In this document: piece after piece, positions 23,946-36,068 of the stretch
How the letters are laid out: the number at the start of each line of letters is the position of its first letter
How positions within the stretch are numbered: position 1 is the stretch's first letter
NCBI GenBank assembly: GCA_021397835.1
Contig: JAJFZO010000356.1
Coordinates: 186,001 to 250,000 of the forward strand
Direction of reading: 5' to 3'
Length of the DNA stretch: 64,000 nucleotides
Source: Moringa oleifera
Lineage: Eukaryota; Streptophyta; Magnoliopsida; Brassicales; Moringaceae
Program-made: the position numbers and the translations under genes
Notes under the pieces: generated by a model
Told to the model about the DNA's origin: nothing
Databases searched by the model: none
Seen by the model: only the letters and a program-made list of their open reading frames with translations

Positions 23946-25532
23946 GGATTTAGGTTAGATAAGGCAACTATGGAGGTATAGATGCACTGAATTTAAGCTA
24001 AGTTAACACAATAATCTTGCTAAACCTAGGCTGAGCTGTTACAATCGATCTTGGCTGAGCTGACATAATGGAGTCATATGTCATATTCTAATTGGTTTAA
24101 GTCAGATGGAGTAAGTTAGTAATATCTTATTGGTTGAGCTGAACTTGACCTACATGTCACTTGCCCTTCCTTCCCCCTCCTCCCAAGAAGTTCTAAAGCT
24201 TGGGGTTAAAGAATTAGAAAAATCCCAAATTGAGACTCATGTATTATGAAATTCTCAAAGGAAACTCATTAGTCATCAAAACAATAATGTTCCTAGGTTG
24301 ATAAATAGAAGTTAGATGGGCCAACCTTTGACTTGTGAAAAATAGTATCCTTGTTGTTTGACTTTTTGCATTCACGCCTCTTCCAATGCAATTAGCCATG
24401 TATCAGACATTGATTGGGGGTGTCAAAACTAAGTACCTTTTCAAGAGGAAAAAAAAAAAAAACATCATTTGCACTTTAGTTCACCAAGTTTGTGCTCTCT
24501 TTGCTCTCTCCCGTTTTTTCCATTCCATTCTCTTTGATTCTTTTGTAACTTGTTATTTTTCAGTGCGTGTGCTTCCAGCCTTTTAAAATTTTTTATTTAA
24601 TTAATTTTTTGATCTGTCGACTCATAAGTGAGTTTTGTGCTCTCGATGTTTTTCTTTTCTTGGTTGTTCTTATTGTGGTTTTGTTGCTTTTTATTCAATA
24701 TAAGTCAGAAAGAGATCTAAAAGGAGTTTAAGTTCCTTGATCGATGAATATAGATTTGATAAGATTACGATCGAACTTCATATTTTTTATATTGCGACTC
24801 TAATTGTAGCTTATCCACAAAATAAGCCTTGAATTCCGAGGTAAGCTATCCATGTATATTTAATGAAGCCTTAATGGAGATTGAGGCCTCTTATTCGTAG
24901 TTTCTCATTTTATTTTTATAAAGAGCTTAACATTTTCCCCACCCAAGTCATCTCAAATTCTTGGCAATACATTGTCGCCTACATGGTTGTGCCGTGAAAG
25001 TATGTGTTCTACCATTATTAATTAAAAATTGGCTTGCTTGGTTACCTAAGTTTAGCAATGGATTCTTTTGTCTTTGATCCATCGTAACTCTTTGAGATTC
25101 ATCATCAGATGGCATAGGTATCGTCATCAACTTTTTTTTTTTTGTGATGAATAGATTTCGTTGCTAGTTCATTGTTATGTTTTCTTTTTTTTTAGCAACA
25201 AAAATTTTATATTTAACGATAAAATATTTTATATGAAATCTATTTTTTTATATAATGATAGATTTTGCTACTGATATGTTAATCCTCCTACTAAGTGTAT
25301 ATTTAAATGTTGTGGTGTTTTTCTTTCAACCATGGGACAGTTTGGATTAGATAAAGCACGTACGAAGATATGGATGTGCTAAATCCAACTTAAGCTGACA
25401 TAATAATCTTGCAAAATTAACCTCAGTTGCCATGATGATTCTGTCAAATCTGGTTGAACTAACACAATAATACCACATATTTTATACTAATTGGTCCTAC
25501 GTTAGATGAAGAGAGCTTGACCTATATATCAG
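23946..25532. repeat. Pair of ~200-bp direct repeats flanking 1.2 kb of non-coding DNA
   Basis: The left repeat (23946-24161) and right repeat (25340-25532) share ggatttaggttagataa/ggattagataaagca, taagctgacataataatcttgc and gcttgacctayatatca, in the same order and orientation. The interior has no family domains; the 66-codon frame at 24386 is low complexity. The layout suits a degraded small LTR element (TRIM/LARD-like). A simple old duplication is the alternative. Confidence 0.5.
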
Positions 25533-26294
25533 TATCAAATCTCAAAATCCTCTTTTCCTCTCCCAATTAAATCAGCATGCACTAATAACGATTACTTAGT
25601 GAGTGCTCATTATCATTCTCATTCTCGAACTACAGCCTATTACAACCATCCAAAATCTTCAGTTTCTCAAACACAGACTGAAATTTGGGTTTATATAGTA
25701 ACATGATGATATCATACCTTTGTTTGACCAGATGGCCTACATGCATCCCCAACCATCTCGTAGCTGAATTTGGTCGATTACGAGGTGCAGTTGTTGGAAA
25801 GAAACATAATGTCAGGGTGGAATGGACTGGCTAGAAATTATGCATGACACTTATAATCTAACCAGCTTGATCAACTGCTTCTGTCAACTGCAGCTCAAAG
25901 ATTCTTAAGGCTGGTCACAAGTCTAACCATATAACATTCAATACTCTAGTAAACCACCTTCGTATTTAGAGTGAAATCTCTAGATATTGTGAAAAGGATT
26001 AATGAAGCCATAAATCTATATCAGAAAATATGCTAAAGGACGTTTGGTTCTTCAAGTTGTTACTTATCCTAGTCTTGTTGAAATGTGTCAGTTCATGCCC
26101 TGCAGCTTCTTTTTGAGATGGGAAATTCTGGACAAACTCCTGAATCTAATTACCTTCTTCTTCAGTCTTGCCAGATGATCTTGTAAAGAGCAGCCCATTT
26201 GTGAGGCATGGGCACTCTTTCAAAAAGTTCAAGAAAAAGGAGCAGATATGGTAATCAGACAGCAAGGTAACTGAATAATGTTACCTTCTCAAGT
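25533..26294. other. Intergenic; nothing recognised
   Basis: I see no coding or repeat structure between the direct-repeat pair and the second HPPR block. It could contain downstream sequence of the upstream HPPR copy. Confidence 0.5.
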
Positions 26295-29200
26295 CCTCAT
26301 TCAGAAAAGATCAAAATGATCACTTGATAGAATGATAACCCTAATGTCATTAAAATGCAAGTACAGGTAGATGCTAATTTTTCTTAACCAAGTTTTGCAA
26401 GTTCTCCTAAGAAAATATAGTGGCATCAGCAACATGAAGCCTCCAAATAATCTTGTACTCTTGCACTTTCAAAGCATAATTAAACGACAGGAGTTAAAAG
26501 AGGTTTTCCTGAGAAATAAGCCTCCAAGTTCCCAAGCACAATGTCAGCCATGGCCTTGCGAGTCTCCACTGTGCCACTTCCTACATGAGGCAAGAGCACA
26601 ACATTTTCAAGTTTGAAAAGCTCTTCAGGTACTTCAGGCTCATGTTCGAACACGTCAAGCCCGGCACCACCTAGCCGGCCTTCAACTAATGCAGAAACAA
26701 GCTCAGGTTCATCCACGTGAGGGCCTCTCCCAATATTGATGAGAATTCCCTTTGGTCCCAATGCATCCATAACTTCACGGTTGATGATGTGAAAGGTTTC
26801 TTCTGTCAGTGGACATGCAACTACCAGGATTTCACAGTTTGAAGCCAACTCAATGACACTCGGGTAATATTTGTAGTTTACTTCAGGTTTCTGTGTTCTG
26901 GAGTAGTAACTAATGGGGCAGCTGAAGGCTTCAGCTCTCTTAGCAACTGCCATGCCTATCCGGCCCAAGCCAATGATCCCCACCGATTTTCCCGTGAACT
27001 GAAATAAAGAAAAGTTGCTATAAATGGGAAAGTGAAAGGATGGGAAACAGTAAAAAAGATGAAGAGACAAAGCCGATTGCAAAATGACAAATGAAGAGAA
27101 TTAGCAGGAACTCTGAATACCTGCTGTATGCTCAACGAGAGATTAACATGCATAGGATCTTGATTTATTTCTCCAGGAAAACACCAAGTAAGTAACCAAC
27201 TAGAAATGATTCAGATTCCATTAGATTAACTACATTTGCATTTTGAAATGCAGGTAGATTAAGGTATTTCTCTCCCAGACCAATTTTACAGACCTACAAG
27301 CTTCAACACCTACACCAGAGGTTTAATGTATTCCATCAATCTACAACCAGTCCCATAGATACAGTAGAACCACAATGCAGAAAGACAGTTACTACAAACA
27401 GATACAACAGAAGAAAAATCAAAGTCAAAACTATCTATGCATTATCAAATAGAAACAATTAGCTCCATACAGACAAAAGAAAGATACAACAAAACCTGAA
27501 CACTAGTTTACCACGTAGCATTTCAGTGCCATATCCTCGCTTGCAGACAAGAGTCAGATGAAAAAACAAACAATGGCTGTGAACCTACTGGGGTAACAGG
27601 TGAACATTGGGTAATGAACCAACTAAAGGCAAAGCTGATCTCAGCCGGCACACAAAATCTTTCAAATTGCAGAATATGAATGAATCATTCACAGAATGCC
27701 ACTGTAGAAGACTATTTGCGATTCAGACTCACATCTAGAAAAAGTAAGCAAATTGACAATAGAAACTAAAGCTAGCCAAGCCTTTTATAACAAAATACAT
27801 AGACCTTGTAACTTAGTCCCCAATTCTTTCTCTCTTTTTTTTTTTAATAAGAAACAGAAAATATGTATTACTTTCATAGCACCAAGCTCGTATTAGTACC
27901 CAATTCAACCAAATTCTAAACTTTCCCACATTTAATCAGTACTAAACCTCGTTTTCATTCTCTTGTTTTGCATGTCAATCAATGTATGAGACAGTAAATG
28001 TACATCAAACCACAATGATATATAATGAACTCCCAGAAAAGAGTAAGGAAAAACAAAAACAAAAACAAAAAAAAAAAAAAGACCAGGAGCTTATACAAGC
28101 AAAATGTTGCACCAAATAACATGACAATCTAAGACCTTGGAAGTCAACTAATGAGATGAAACTTCTCCATTTTTGATATCATTGAATAAAAACCACATGT
28201 AATCAAACAATACAAGTAACCAATTAGGCCAAAGACATAACTCCCTTAAAATGGCAATTTATTAGATGAGGGAACAAAACGAAAAGGAATCTACCACAGT
28301 TAAGTATTTACTTCTTTTTTGTGGACAAACATAAACGATAATGTTCAACATTCATATAGCTTCATAACGCATGACAAACAATTAGCTTCATATGGACACT
28401 TATTGATAAGAAACCAAACGTTATTACCGCTAAATTTATATATGTTTATTTTACTCATGCGAATAATATTTCTGAGAAAAATATGTCATCAAGGTAAAAA
28501 ATCAGAAGCAAACAATCAACATCATGATTACTGACCTATGAATTAAGTTCTATCTAAAAGCTAATGTACAACCACAAATTAGTAGCTAATTTCAGGATCA
28601 CAGCAAAAGAAAAAATCAGCTTCTACATTTCAAAATTCACGCTCAACAGAATCAGCAGGTTTCTGAGCTGCAATTCAACCTGACATTCCTAAAAAGTTAA
28701 GGATGTAATGACCAGGACAAGTTAAGTTTTTTTCTTATTGTTAGCAGATAATGTTGCTTCAAACAACCACATCTACTCAGGAAAATCACAACTAAGAGTC
28801 AACTAGAAGAAACATTGTCCTAGGCAAAGAAACAGAATCCAAGAATGCATTAAAGCAAATTTAAGTAAGGGAGAGTTACATTAGTCAATAAAACCAGACA
28901 CAAGAAGTATTCAGTGACAACGGAAACAGAAACCCAAGCACAGACAGCGCCAACAACTTAAACAACTTATAAGCTATATCTAAGACAAAGCTCCGACTTC
29001 AAAATTTGTTTACAGTAATGCAGTGTGCCATAAAGCTACTCAATCAAACCACATTTAACACATGAAAGAATCACCAAGAAATCCTATTTCAGATCAGAAA
29101 AAAGACCTGCAGATCTCAGCAGCCTGGTCATCTCTCCATTCCGATTCATCATTCCACCAACCAACAACATTCTCCCAAATAAACCACAATTAACTCAACA

Positions 29201-29910
29201 TCAAGACAATATATTTGAGCCCAATACAGCAGCAAGAGAGTAAAGTCAAATGCCAAGATGGCAACGCAAATTATTGTATAGAGGAAAAACAGACCTTAGT
29301 AGTCAATTTGTAGTCCCCTTTCTTCCACTTGCCACTCCTCACATAGCGATCGCTTTCACACAACCTCCTCAACACCGCCAACATCAACCCAATGGCCAAA
29401 TCCGCTACATCATCGGTCAACACGTCAGGGGTGTTAGTGACTCTGATCCCCTTCTGCTTACACTTGCCCAAATCAATCTTGTCCAACCCCACACTAAAAC
29501 TGGAGACAATCTCCAGCTTGGGTAGAGCCTCAATCAGCTCAGCATCTGCCCCAGCAACAGCGTTCCCCACAACCGCACGGATTGAGTTCCTGTTGGCCTC
29601 CAGAAAACTCGATTTTTCGGGAGCCGTCCAGAACCTGAATAGCTTGAAGCGATTCTGGAGCTCCTGCTCCAAGTAAGCGTTCATAGGGCAGGCCATCAGA
29701 ACTCCTATGGATTCCATTTCGTTAACCAAAGAGTCTGCCTCTTCTGCTTGGTGGCTTTTGGTTGGTTCTTCGGCAGAGGGAGTGCGTGTATGTGTCGTGA
29801 TAGTAATACGCTGTCACTATGCCACGTGGCTAATTACGGGGCCGAAGATGTGCTTTTCACTCTTTGCAGTCCAGTGAAGCTCCAAAGGCTCTGCTCAGGT
29901 TCAGGTTATT
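26295..29910. repeat. HPPR segmental duplication, block 2
   Basis: This matches 13280-17130 in exons, intron and flanks. It ends upstream of the gene near gctctgctcaggttcaggtt, beyond which the sequence becomes AT-rich and unrelated. Intron lengths are similar (2,296 versus 2,258 bp) with scattered indels. Confidence 0.9.
26480..29717 (-). CDS. HPPR: Hydroxyphenylpyruvate/hydroxypyruvate reductase, upstream copy (conserved)
   Basis: Exon 1 is 29717-29295 and exon 2 is 26998-26480, with a 2,296-bp intron (AAG/GTCTGT donor, TTTCAG/TTCACG acceptor). The product is 313 aa, the standard family length, beginning [20 protein letters not shown] and ending LLTPVV. Visible parts are the D-isomer 2-hydroxyacid dehydrogenase catalytic domain (about 1-100 and 280-313), the NAD(P)-binding domain with GLGRIG (151-156), the SRT cofactor loop (174-176), catalytic R232 in NIGRGP, E261 and H279 in LLPHVGSGT. 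The enzyme acts in the cytosol on 4-hydroxyphenylpyruvate (tyrosine metabolism) and on hydroxypyruvate/glyoxylate (photorespiratory bypass). All residues expected to be invariant are kept, so this is the better candidate for the ancestral function. The upstream frame has only a TTG, so I place the start at the first ATG. Confidence 0.95.
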
Positions 29911-31814
29911 TATTATACATTTTAATGTTTATTTTATATAATTAAATAAATTTTGATATTAAATTATAATTTAATATTAATTTATTGATTTTATTTAAAT
30001 TTGATTGAAATAATTATAAAAAATAAAAAAAATTCTTATTGTTAAAATATTTAAGAGTAATTTAAATAAATTTTATAATGTATTTTGGATTTATTTTAAA
30101 ATTTAAATTTTTATTCATAAATTATATTTTTTTAATTTTAAAAACATAAATTTTATAAAAATATATTCTAAATAATTAAACAAACTCGAAATTATTTTGA
30201 AATAATAACTTGAATATTTATTTATATTTTAAAATTTTAACATTTTCAAAATTCAGAGACAACCTCGTCTTCGGTAGCTCCAAATTACTTGAATTTAATT
30301 TCACCAAAATGCCCTTAGTTGAACATTTTTATTCCAAATCTATCCTTACCATTCCATGAAAGACAACTTTGTCCTTTTGACCTGTCCCCCGTGCCGGAGT
30401 GTCCTCCCTTGCCTCCGTGAGGCCTTCTGACTTTGGCTTGGCTGTTATTATTCTGTCTCTTTCCTTCTCAGCATATTAAAAAATATTTTTAATTTTTTTA
30501 AAAAAGAAAAATATAGCAATAATTATTATTCTCCCATTAATAGTCAAAAATAAATCCCTAATATTATTTCTCTCAAATTTAAAATATTATACTTTTCCTT
30601 ATTTTCTTATTATAAAGATTAATTAACGTGATTATCAACAAGCGCATAAAAAAGGGCAGAAATAATAAAAACAAGTAGCTCAATTGTAGAGTGGTAAGGA
30701 CACATTAATATTTTAGATTGAGTAATCACGGGCCGTCTTTGGTTAATTCAAATATTTCAAATGTGACACAAATTTCAATTTTGGACATTTTCTTTTACAT
30801 CAATGAAAGATGCATGAATGTACCTAAATTTTGTCGGGCCGTTAATTATTTTTTATAAGGATAATAAGACATGTGATTGGGTCGGTTTCGGATAATCAAA
30901 AAGAAATTGTCGATACCTTATTTAATGTCAAAGATTAAAATACAAAGGCAATCAATCAAATATATGAATATAATTTTTTTAAAAATGATGGAATGGAGCT
31001 ATGATGGATTGAAGAGACATTGTACTCAAGAGCCAACACCCCAAGATAATGTCTCATTTCTCAATTGTTTGGATAGATTAATTTTTTATAATTTGATTAT
31101 ATTTTAAATTTTAAAATATTAATTGAATTAGTTATGTATATGATATTTTAATTTGATTTAATTTAGACACTGTGATTGATTTTTCAAAAGATTATTCAAA
31201 TTGAGATCTCTTATAGTAAATTTTAAATTAGTTTAATTTAAATCATACTATTAATTGTTTTTAAAAAATTACTTAAAGTAAAGATATTGCATAATAAATT
31301 TTAACTTAAATTTATTTAAAAATATAAAAAATATACAAATTTTCATAATAATTTTTTTTAAAAAAATATGTCTGAATTAAAAATATATATTTTTTGAAAT
31401 TTATACTGCAAAAAAATTAAATATATAAAAAATAATTAATGAGTTAAAAATTATTTAAAATTAAATAATAAACTCAAAAAAATGCTGAATTTATTAAAAT
31501 TATTTTAAAAATATTCTAATAATAAAGTGTTTTATTTTTTCCATAACTCAATTTAAACTAAATTAAAAAATCAAATATACTATATTTCTAATCAATATAA
31601 TTAGAGTTTGAATTAAAAAAATATATCTATTTTTTATATTTGCCCTAAACTTTTATACCATTCAAGAACCATTTTCTGGATCATATGTAAACTTTGATTT
31701 TTTAAATATTTATATTCTATTAAACCTGTGAAAAACTTAATCATAAAAGCATATTTAAAACTGACTGTATATAGCCTATATAAGTGATCTTTGTTCAATG
31801 ATTTTCATGTTAAA
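29911..31814. other. Very AT-rich intergenic DNA
   Basis: No gene is recognised. The frame at 30877-31107 has no motif and poor complexity. A tRNA-like stretch at about 30675-30760 (tagctcaattgtagagtgg, then ggttaattcaaat) resembles the A and B boxes of a decayed tRNA-derived SINE, but it cannot fold as a tRNA. Confidence 0.5.
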
Positions 31815-31983
31815 TCAAACACTGCAAGGACAGCTAAGGAAAACAGAGAAGAACTCAGAGGAAAATGGGGAATCGAGTTGGCATTTTATCAGAAAGTTAA
31901 AAGAACTAAATCCAAGTTCAGGTTGGCTATTTTCCTCTGCTTCTCTATTTGGTGATTCGTTAAGTAAAGTACGAAGAGAGAAA

Positions 31984-32103
31984 ATGGTTAGCCTTGCATA
32001 TCTGTCTTCCCTGGTTTATTGCCCATCTTTGACTCCTAAATTAAAAATCAACCATCCAATTCTCAAGATTTTCCCATTAAGGAACAAACCAGAGAGCCTG
32101 TAA
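31984..32103 (+). other. 39-codon ORF in the RopGEF leader, kept in both copies
   Basis: It starts ATGGTTAGCCTTGCATATCT and encodes MVSLAYLSSLVYCPSLTPKL, continuing to a TAA at 32101. The same-length ORF is at 49189-49308 with seven amino-acid differences. It could be an upstream ORF of the RopGEF transcript, or a chance frame in duplicated DNA. The sequence resembles the start of a plastid transit peptide, which might mean a captured exon. Its role is unknown. Confidence 0.3.
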
Positions 32104-32448
32104 CACAGAAACAATCTTCCATTTTTGCGTCTTGTTTATTATTTTCAACCCAACTCATGTTCTGCAACATGCACCCCACGTTCCTCCAACACAACATAAA
32201 ACCACCCATTCGATTTTTTGTTAAAAACTCACCCGAATCCTGAAACACAATCATTTTCGAAGTTGGGTTTCTAATTCTCACCCTTTTTTCTCTCCTTCCC
32301 TCTTACAATCTTCTGTTAACCCAATAGGACTTTCTCCTTCTCTCCCTTTAATAAGTTTCTTCCATAGTACCTGTTCTTTCCTTCTGTGTAGAACAGGTTT
32401 TCTTTTCTTTTCTTTCCTGTCTCTTTTTCTTGTTGGTGCAAGATAAAG

Positions 32449-34951
32449 ATGGTTCGTGCGCTTGAGCAAGAACAAGAAAGTTATATGTCTAGATTGTTTC
32501 ATTTTAAGGGGATGAATGAGACTACCTCGCGGCACGCCAAGAGTTTGAGCATTGAGAGTGCCACTAAATTAGAAGCAGCGGCCGTGGAAGATGAGACCAC
32601 CTTAAGAAGTCAGCCGTCGAGACCTCTGATTGATCTGAAATCACGATTGTGCAAGGATGAAGCTGCTCTTCAAGCCGCCTTAGCCAGGGAGAAGCAGCTA
32701 CAAGCAGGCAAGTCATCTTCTTTATCCATCGAATTGATTCAAACATTTGATATATATGTATGTGTACATTGGGTTCTGGTTGATTCAAGAAATGAGAAGG
32801 GCAAGTCCTGTAATGGTCACCTAGTACTTGTTCTTGAAAATTCTTTCATGATTTCAATTTGGAAGTTGAAAATTGTTGCTGGGTTTGTTTCAGATATGGA
32901 CCAGATGAAGGAGAGATTCGCTAAATTGCTACTGGGTGAGGACATGTCTGGTGGCGGAAAGGGTGTTTCATCGGCTTTAGCATTATCGAACGCCATTACC
33001 AATCTTGCAGGTATTCTGATCTTTGCCATTAAAGCGCACTAATGGTGTTTGTGCTTTTGTTTCTCGACTTTCAGGAAGATTAACTATTCTTTGTATGTTT
33101 TCCCTCGAACTAACCTGTAAAAGATGAGGGAGTTGCATGAAAAATATGTGGGTGGCTTGTATAACTCTCTGAAATTTTTACCTGTTAATGCAATGGCAGC
33201 TTCTGTGTTTGGTGAACAATGGCGTCTGGAGCCCATGTCGGCAGAAAGGAAAGCAAGATGGAGAAAAGAAATAGACTTGCTCTTGTCTGTCACAGATTAC
33301 ATCGTGGAATTTGTTCCTTCTCAACAGAAGAACAAGGATGGAACAAACATGGAGGTATATCTTCTTCCCCATCTCTGGTTGAATCTTGTGCGGTAATTCT
33401 TTTGATCTGGCAATAACTAGTTCTGGATTCATCAGATAATGGTGACATGTCAACGAACTGATCTGCACATGAACATCCCTGCCTTAAGGAAACTTGACGC
33501 TATGCTTATTGTAAGAATACATACTTCTTTGTGCTTTCTGGTTCCTTCAGGCTTAGATATGATCGTCCATGGTGTTAATGAAAGCAACTTGCTTTCGTTT
33601 TTCTGTTGCAGGATTGTCTCGATAACTTCAAGGAACCTCAAGAGTTTACGTATGTGTCCAGAGATGCCCCAGATTCAGAAAAAGGGAATGCCAAAAGAAA
33701 AGATGATAAATGGTGGCTTCCTACTGCCAAAGTTCCTGCAAACGGTTTATCAGAAAATGCAAGAAAGTTTCTGCAGTACCAGAAGGATTGCGTGAACCAA
33801 GTGCTTAAAGCAGCTATGGCCATAAATGCTCAAGTTCTGTCAGAAATGGAGATTCCAGAGAACTACATTGAATCTCTTCCTAAGGTATGTGAAAGTTTCT
33901 ATTGGAAATGTTGTTTATAAAGTCAGCTTCATGATCATTGCCTTGACCAGTTGCATCTTTTCTTGTGATTTATCAGAACGGGAGGGCAAGTCTTGGAGAC
34001 TCAATATACAGGAATATAACCGTTGAATTCTTTGATCCAGACCAATTCCTCTCGATGATGGATTTAACATCTGAGCACAAGATCCTTGATCTGAAAAACA
34101 GAATCGAGGCTTCCATAGTGATTTGGAAGAGGAAGATGAACCAGAAAGACGGGAAGTCAGCTTGGGGCTCTGCAGTGAGCTTGGAGAAGAGAGAACAATT
34201 TGAAGATAGAGCAGAAACGATATTACTGATACTAAAACAGCGATTTCCAGGGATTCCTCAGTCTGCACTAGACATCAGCAAAATCCAGTACAACCGGGTA
34301 AGCAAAACCTTTCCGTTGCCATCTTTGATCAATACATCAGTAGCAGGATGCCTGTTTCATGGTGTTCTTTCAAAGTAGCAGATAGATCATAACCTTGAAT
34401 GACACGTATCATCATGAACTTGAAGAGCTTGAATACATTCATGCATTTTGTTTCAATTAAATGTCTCTAAGGAAGAAGAAGAGGATGATATATAACACTT
34501 GTATTTCTGAAACTCACTGGATGATGTTCTCTCCTCATGACAGGATGTGGGACAAGCGTGTCTGGAGAGCTATTCAAGAATACTGGAAAGCTTGGCCTTC
34601 ACAGTACTGTCACGAATTGAAGATGTCCTCTATGCTGATTTTGTTGTCCAAAACCCTTCCCAAGCAGCATGCAAGAGAGGCTCCATGAAAGAACCCTCCC
34701 CAGTTTCAGTTTCATCTCAAGACAAGACAAAAGATGAAAACACAGAGACACCAACATCAAAAACATTATCAGATTTCATGGGTTGGGATTTGGACCAAGG
34801 CAACGCCGAGTTGAAGAAGGAATTATCAGAGGATTTTTCTAAAGACTGTGATGGAAAACACATGACCAAACTAGCACAAGTTGTGACCAACAAGAAAGTA
34901 TCATATCTGGAAAACTTGGGGGGTTTACGGAGTCCAACAGCGCGCCATTGA
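32449..34951 (+). CDS. ROPGEF: Rop guanine nucleotide exchange factor (PRONE domain)
   Basis: The seven exons are 32449-32707, 32894-33010, 33200-33354, 33436-33510, 33612-33884, 33977-34297 and 34544-34951, giving 535 aa. The protein activates plant Rho (ROP/RAC) GTPases at the plasma membrane by exchanging GDP for GTP. The N-terminus ([10 protein letters not shown]) and the C-terminal RSPTARH are variable-region signatures. The PRONE domain runs from about residue 88 ([20 protein letters not shown]) to about 455, with a KWWLP motif in exon 5 and DGKSAWG in exon 6. The tail has [13 protein letters not shown], a conserved region linked to autoinhibition and kinase binding in the pollen-type clade (RopGEF8/9/12/13), which it resembles. 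The clade call is from memory. Intron 1 is GC-AG (CAG/GCAAGT); the others are GT-AG. All exon phases agree. Confidence 0.93.
32708..32893 (+). other. GC-AG intron 1 of RopGEF
   Basis: Exon 1 ends in phase 1 at CAAGCAG, followed by GCAAGT, and exon 2 starts after TTTCAG with ATATGGACCAG. Only this choice keeps frame (giving [10 protein letters not shown]). The alternative GT a few bases downstream shifts the frame. AG/GCAAGT is the known strong consensus of GC donors. Confidence 0.8.
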
Positions 34952-35482
34952 TAACGATTGTAGGGAGAGAAGAGAAAAGGAGATAGACGAACAGAATCGG
35001 TGGAGAGCAAGGGATAGGAAGAGAAGTGCACAGGGTGAGAAGAAAACAGGGAAAAGCATGGCTTTCCAATGCATATTTTCAAACACATAGGGAAGTCTTT
35101 TATGTGGTGATTACTTGTTTACGTTCTGGATCCTTTTGTAGATAGGGAAGCATGACTCAAACTATGAGTTTGAATCATTTCAGATTTATTCTGTAAAACA
35201 AGTAGCATTGTAGTTCAGTAGGTACAGAAATGCAATTTAATTTTCTATGTTCATGTTCTTTAAAGCCATGTGCATACCAAAAACTTGTAAAGGAAATCAG
35301 TCTGCATAAAATCACAATCAAAAGCATGAAGCATATAGATTCCACCCAAAGATTAGCAGATTCATGCAGCAATAGAAGGTCTTAATTAAGTAAGCTTCAG
35401 TGAAAACTTACAAGTTTAGAATTGAAGAAGCAAAACAGAAGACATACAACGAGAACAATGAAAGATAGGCATCAGAGCTAAT
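34952..35482. other. RopGEF 3' flank
   Basis: This has the same sequence order as the 3' flank of the pseudogene copy (51693-52211). No gene is seen. It holds the RopGEF 3' UTR and the convergent 3' flank of the PsaH fragment. Confidence 0.6.
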
Positions 35483-35662
35483 TTAGATCTTGTCACAATG
35501 CCTGAGCTTTGGTGGCAGTTGTTGCCCTTTCTTGATTGGTAGGATGTCACTGGAAACGGTGGCACTGAGGTAAGCAAGTGTAGAACCACCACCTCATATC
35601 AAGAACTTGAGCAATAGTCCACTCTTAGTGAATGGAGCTGCAAATGTCTCGAAAAACTTGCT
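35483..35662 (-). pseudogene. psaH: PsaH last-exon fragment
   Basis: This is the same 180 bp as exon 3 of PsaH at 52212-52391 (start [12 protein letters not shown], end PPKL), copied with the RopGEF block. The codon for the third residue of LILGGG has become TGA, and several conserved residues of the tail are changed (GPRGKI has become RHCDKI). Exons 1 and 2 are absent from this block. It cannot make PSI-H. Confidence 0.92.
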
Positions 35663-35865
35663 CTGCAATACCCTATGCATTACCTTCTAAACAATTTGGA
35701 TTCAAAAAAATCTCAAAATCATTCAACTCAAGTAACTAAAGTCAGTGGAGATATTAATTGGGTCGGTGAAACCATTCAAGGAAATGGTTTACAGCATTTT
35801 GCTGGTTAGACAAGAAGAACATAGAGACTTGGCTAATAACATATTTAGCAGTGACATGGACGAAT

Positions 35866-36068
35866 ATACTTGGTCCCGGACGGGGCCAAACAGAAGGCAC
35901 AAAAAGAAATAGCCCAGTAAGCCCGCAACAAAGGGAAGTCATTTATCTTTTGGAAGCACATGTATAACTACAAAAACGATTAAGGAGGTGTCAATATGGC
36001 AGGGGAACCAGGCGTCAATGCTTTAGTACTGTAGGCGAGGAACATGGTTGCTTGGTAAAGAGGATGGA
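35866..36068. other. Intergenic; nothing recognised
   Basis: Short sequence between the end of the duplication block and the AT-rich tandem array. Confidence 0.5.

Larger units (their letters stand above)
31815..35865. repeat. RopGEF-PsaH segmental duplication, block 1
   Basis: This aligns in order with 49012-52595: leader (aacagagaagaact), exons and introns of RopGEF, 3' flank, last exon of PsaH and part of its intron 2 (ending in ggctaataacatatt). Beyond 35865 the two sequences part. The break inside the PsaH intron shows that this block is the derived copy with respect to PsaH. Confidence 0.92.

Noticed and set aside
34717..35088. Minus-strand frame of 123 codons near the RopGEF 3' end
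   Set aside because: Antisense to RopGEF exon 7 and its 3' UTR; no family resemblance.
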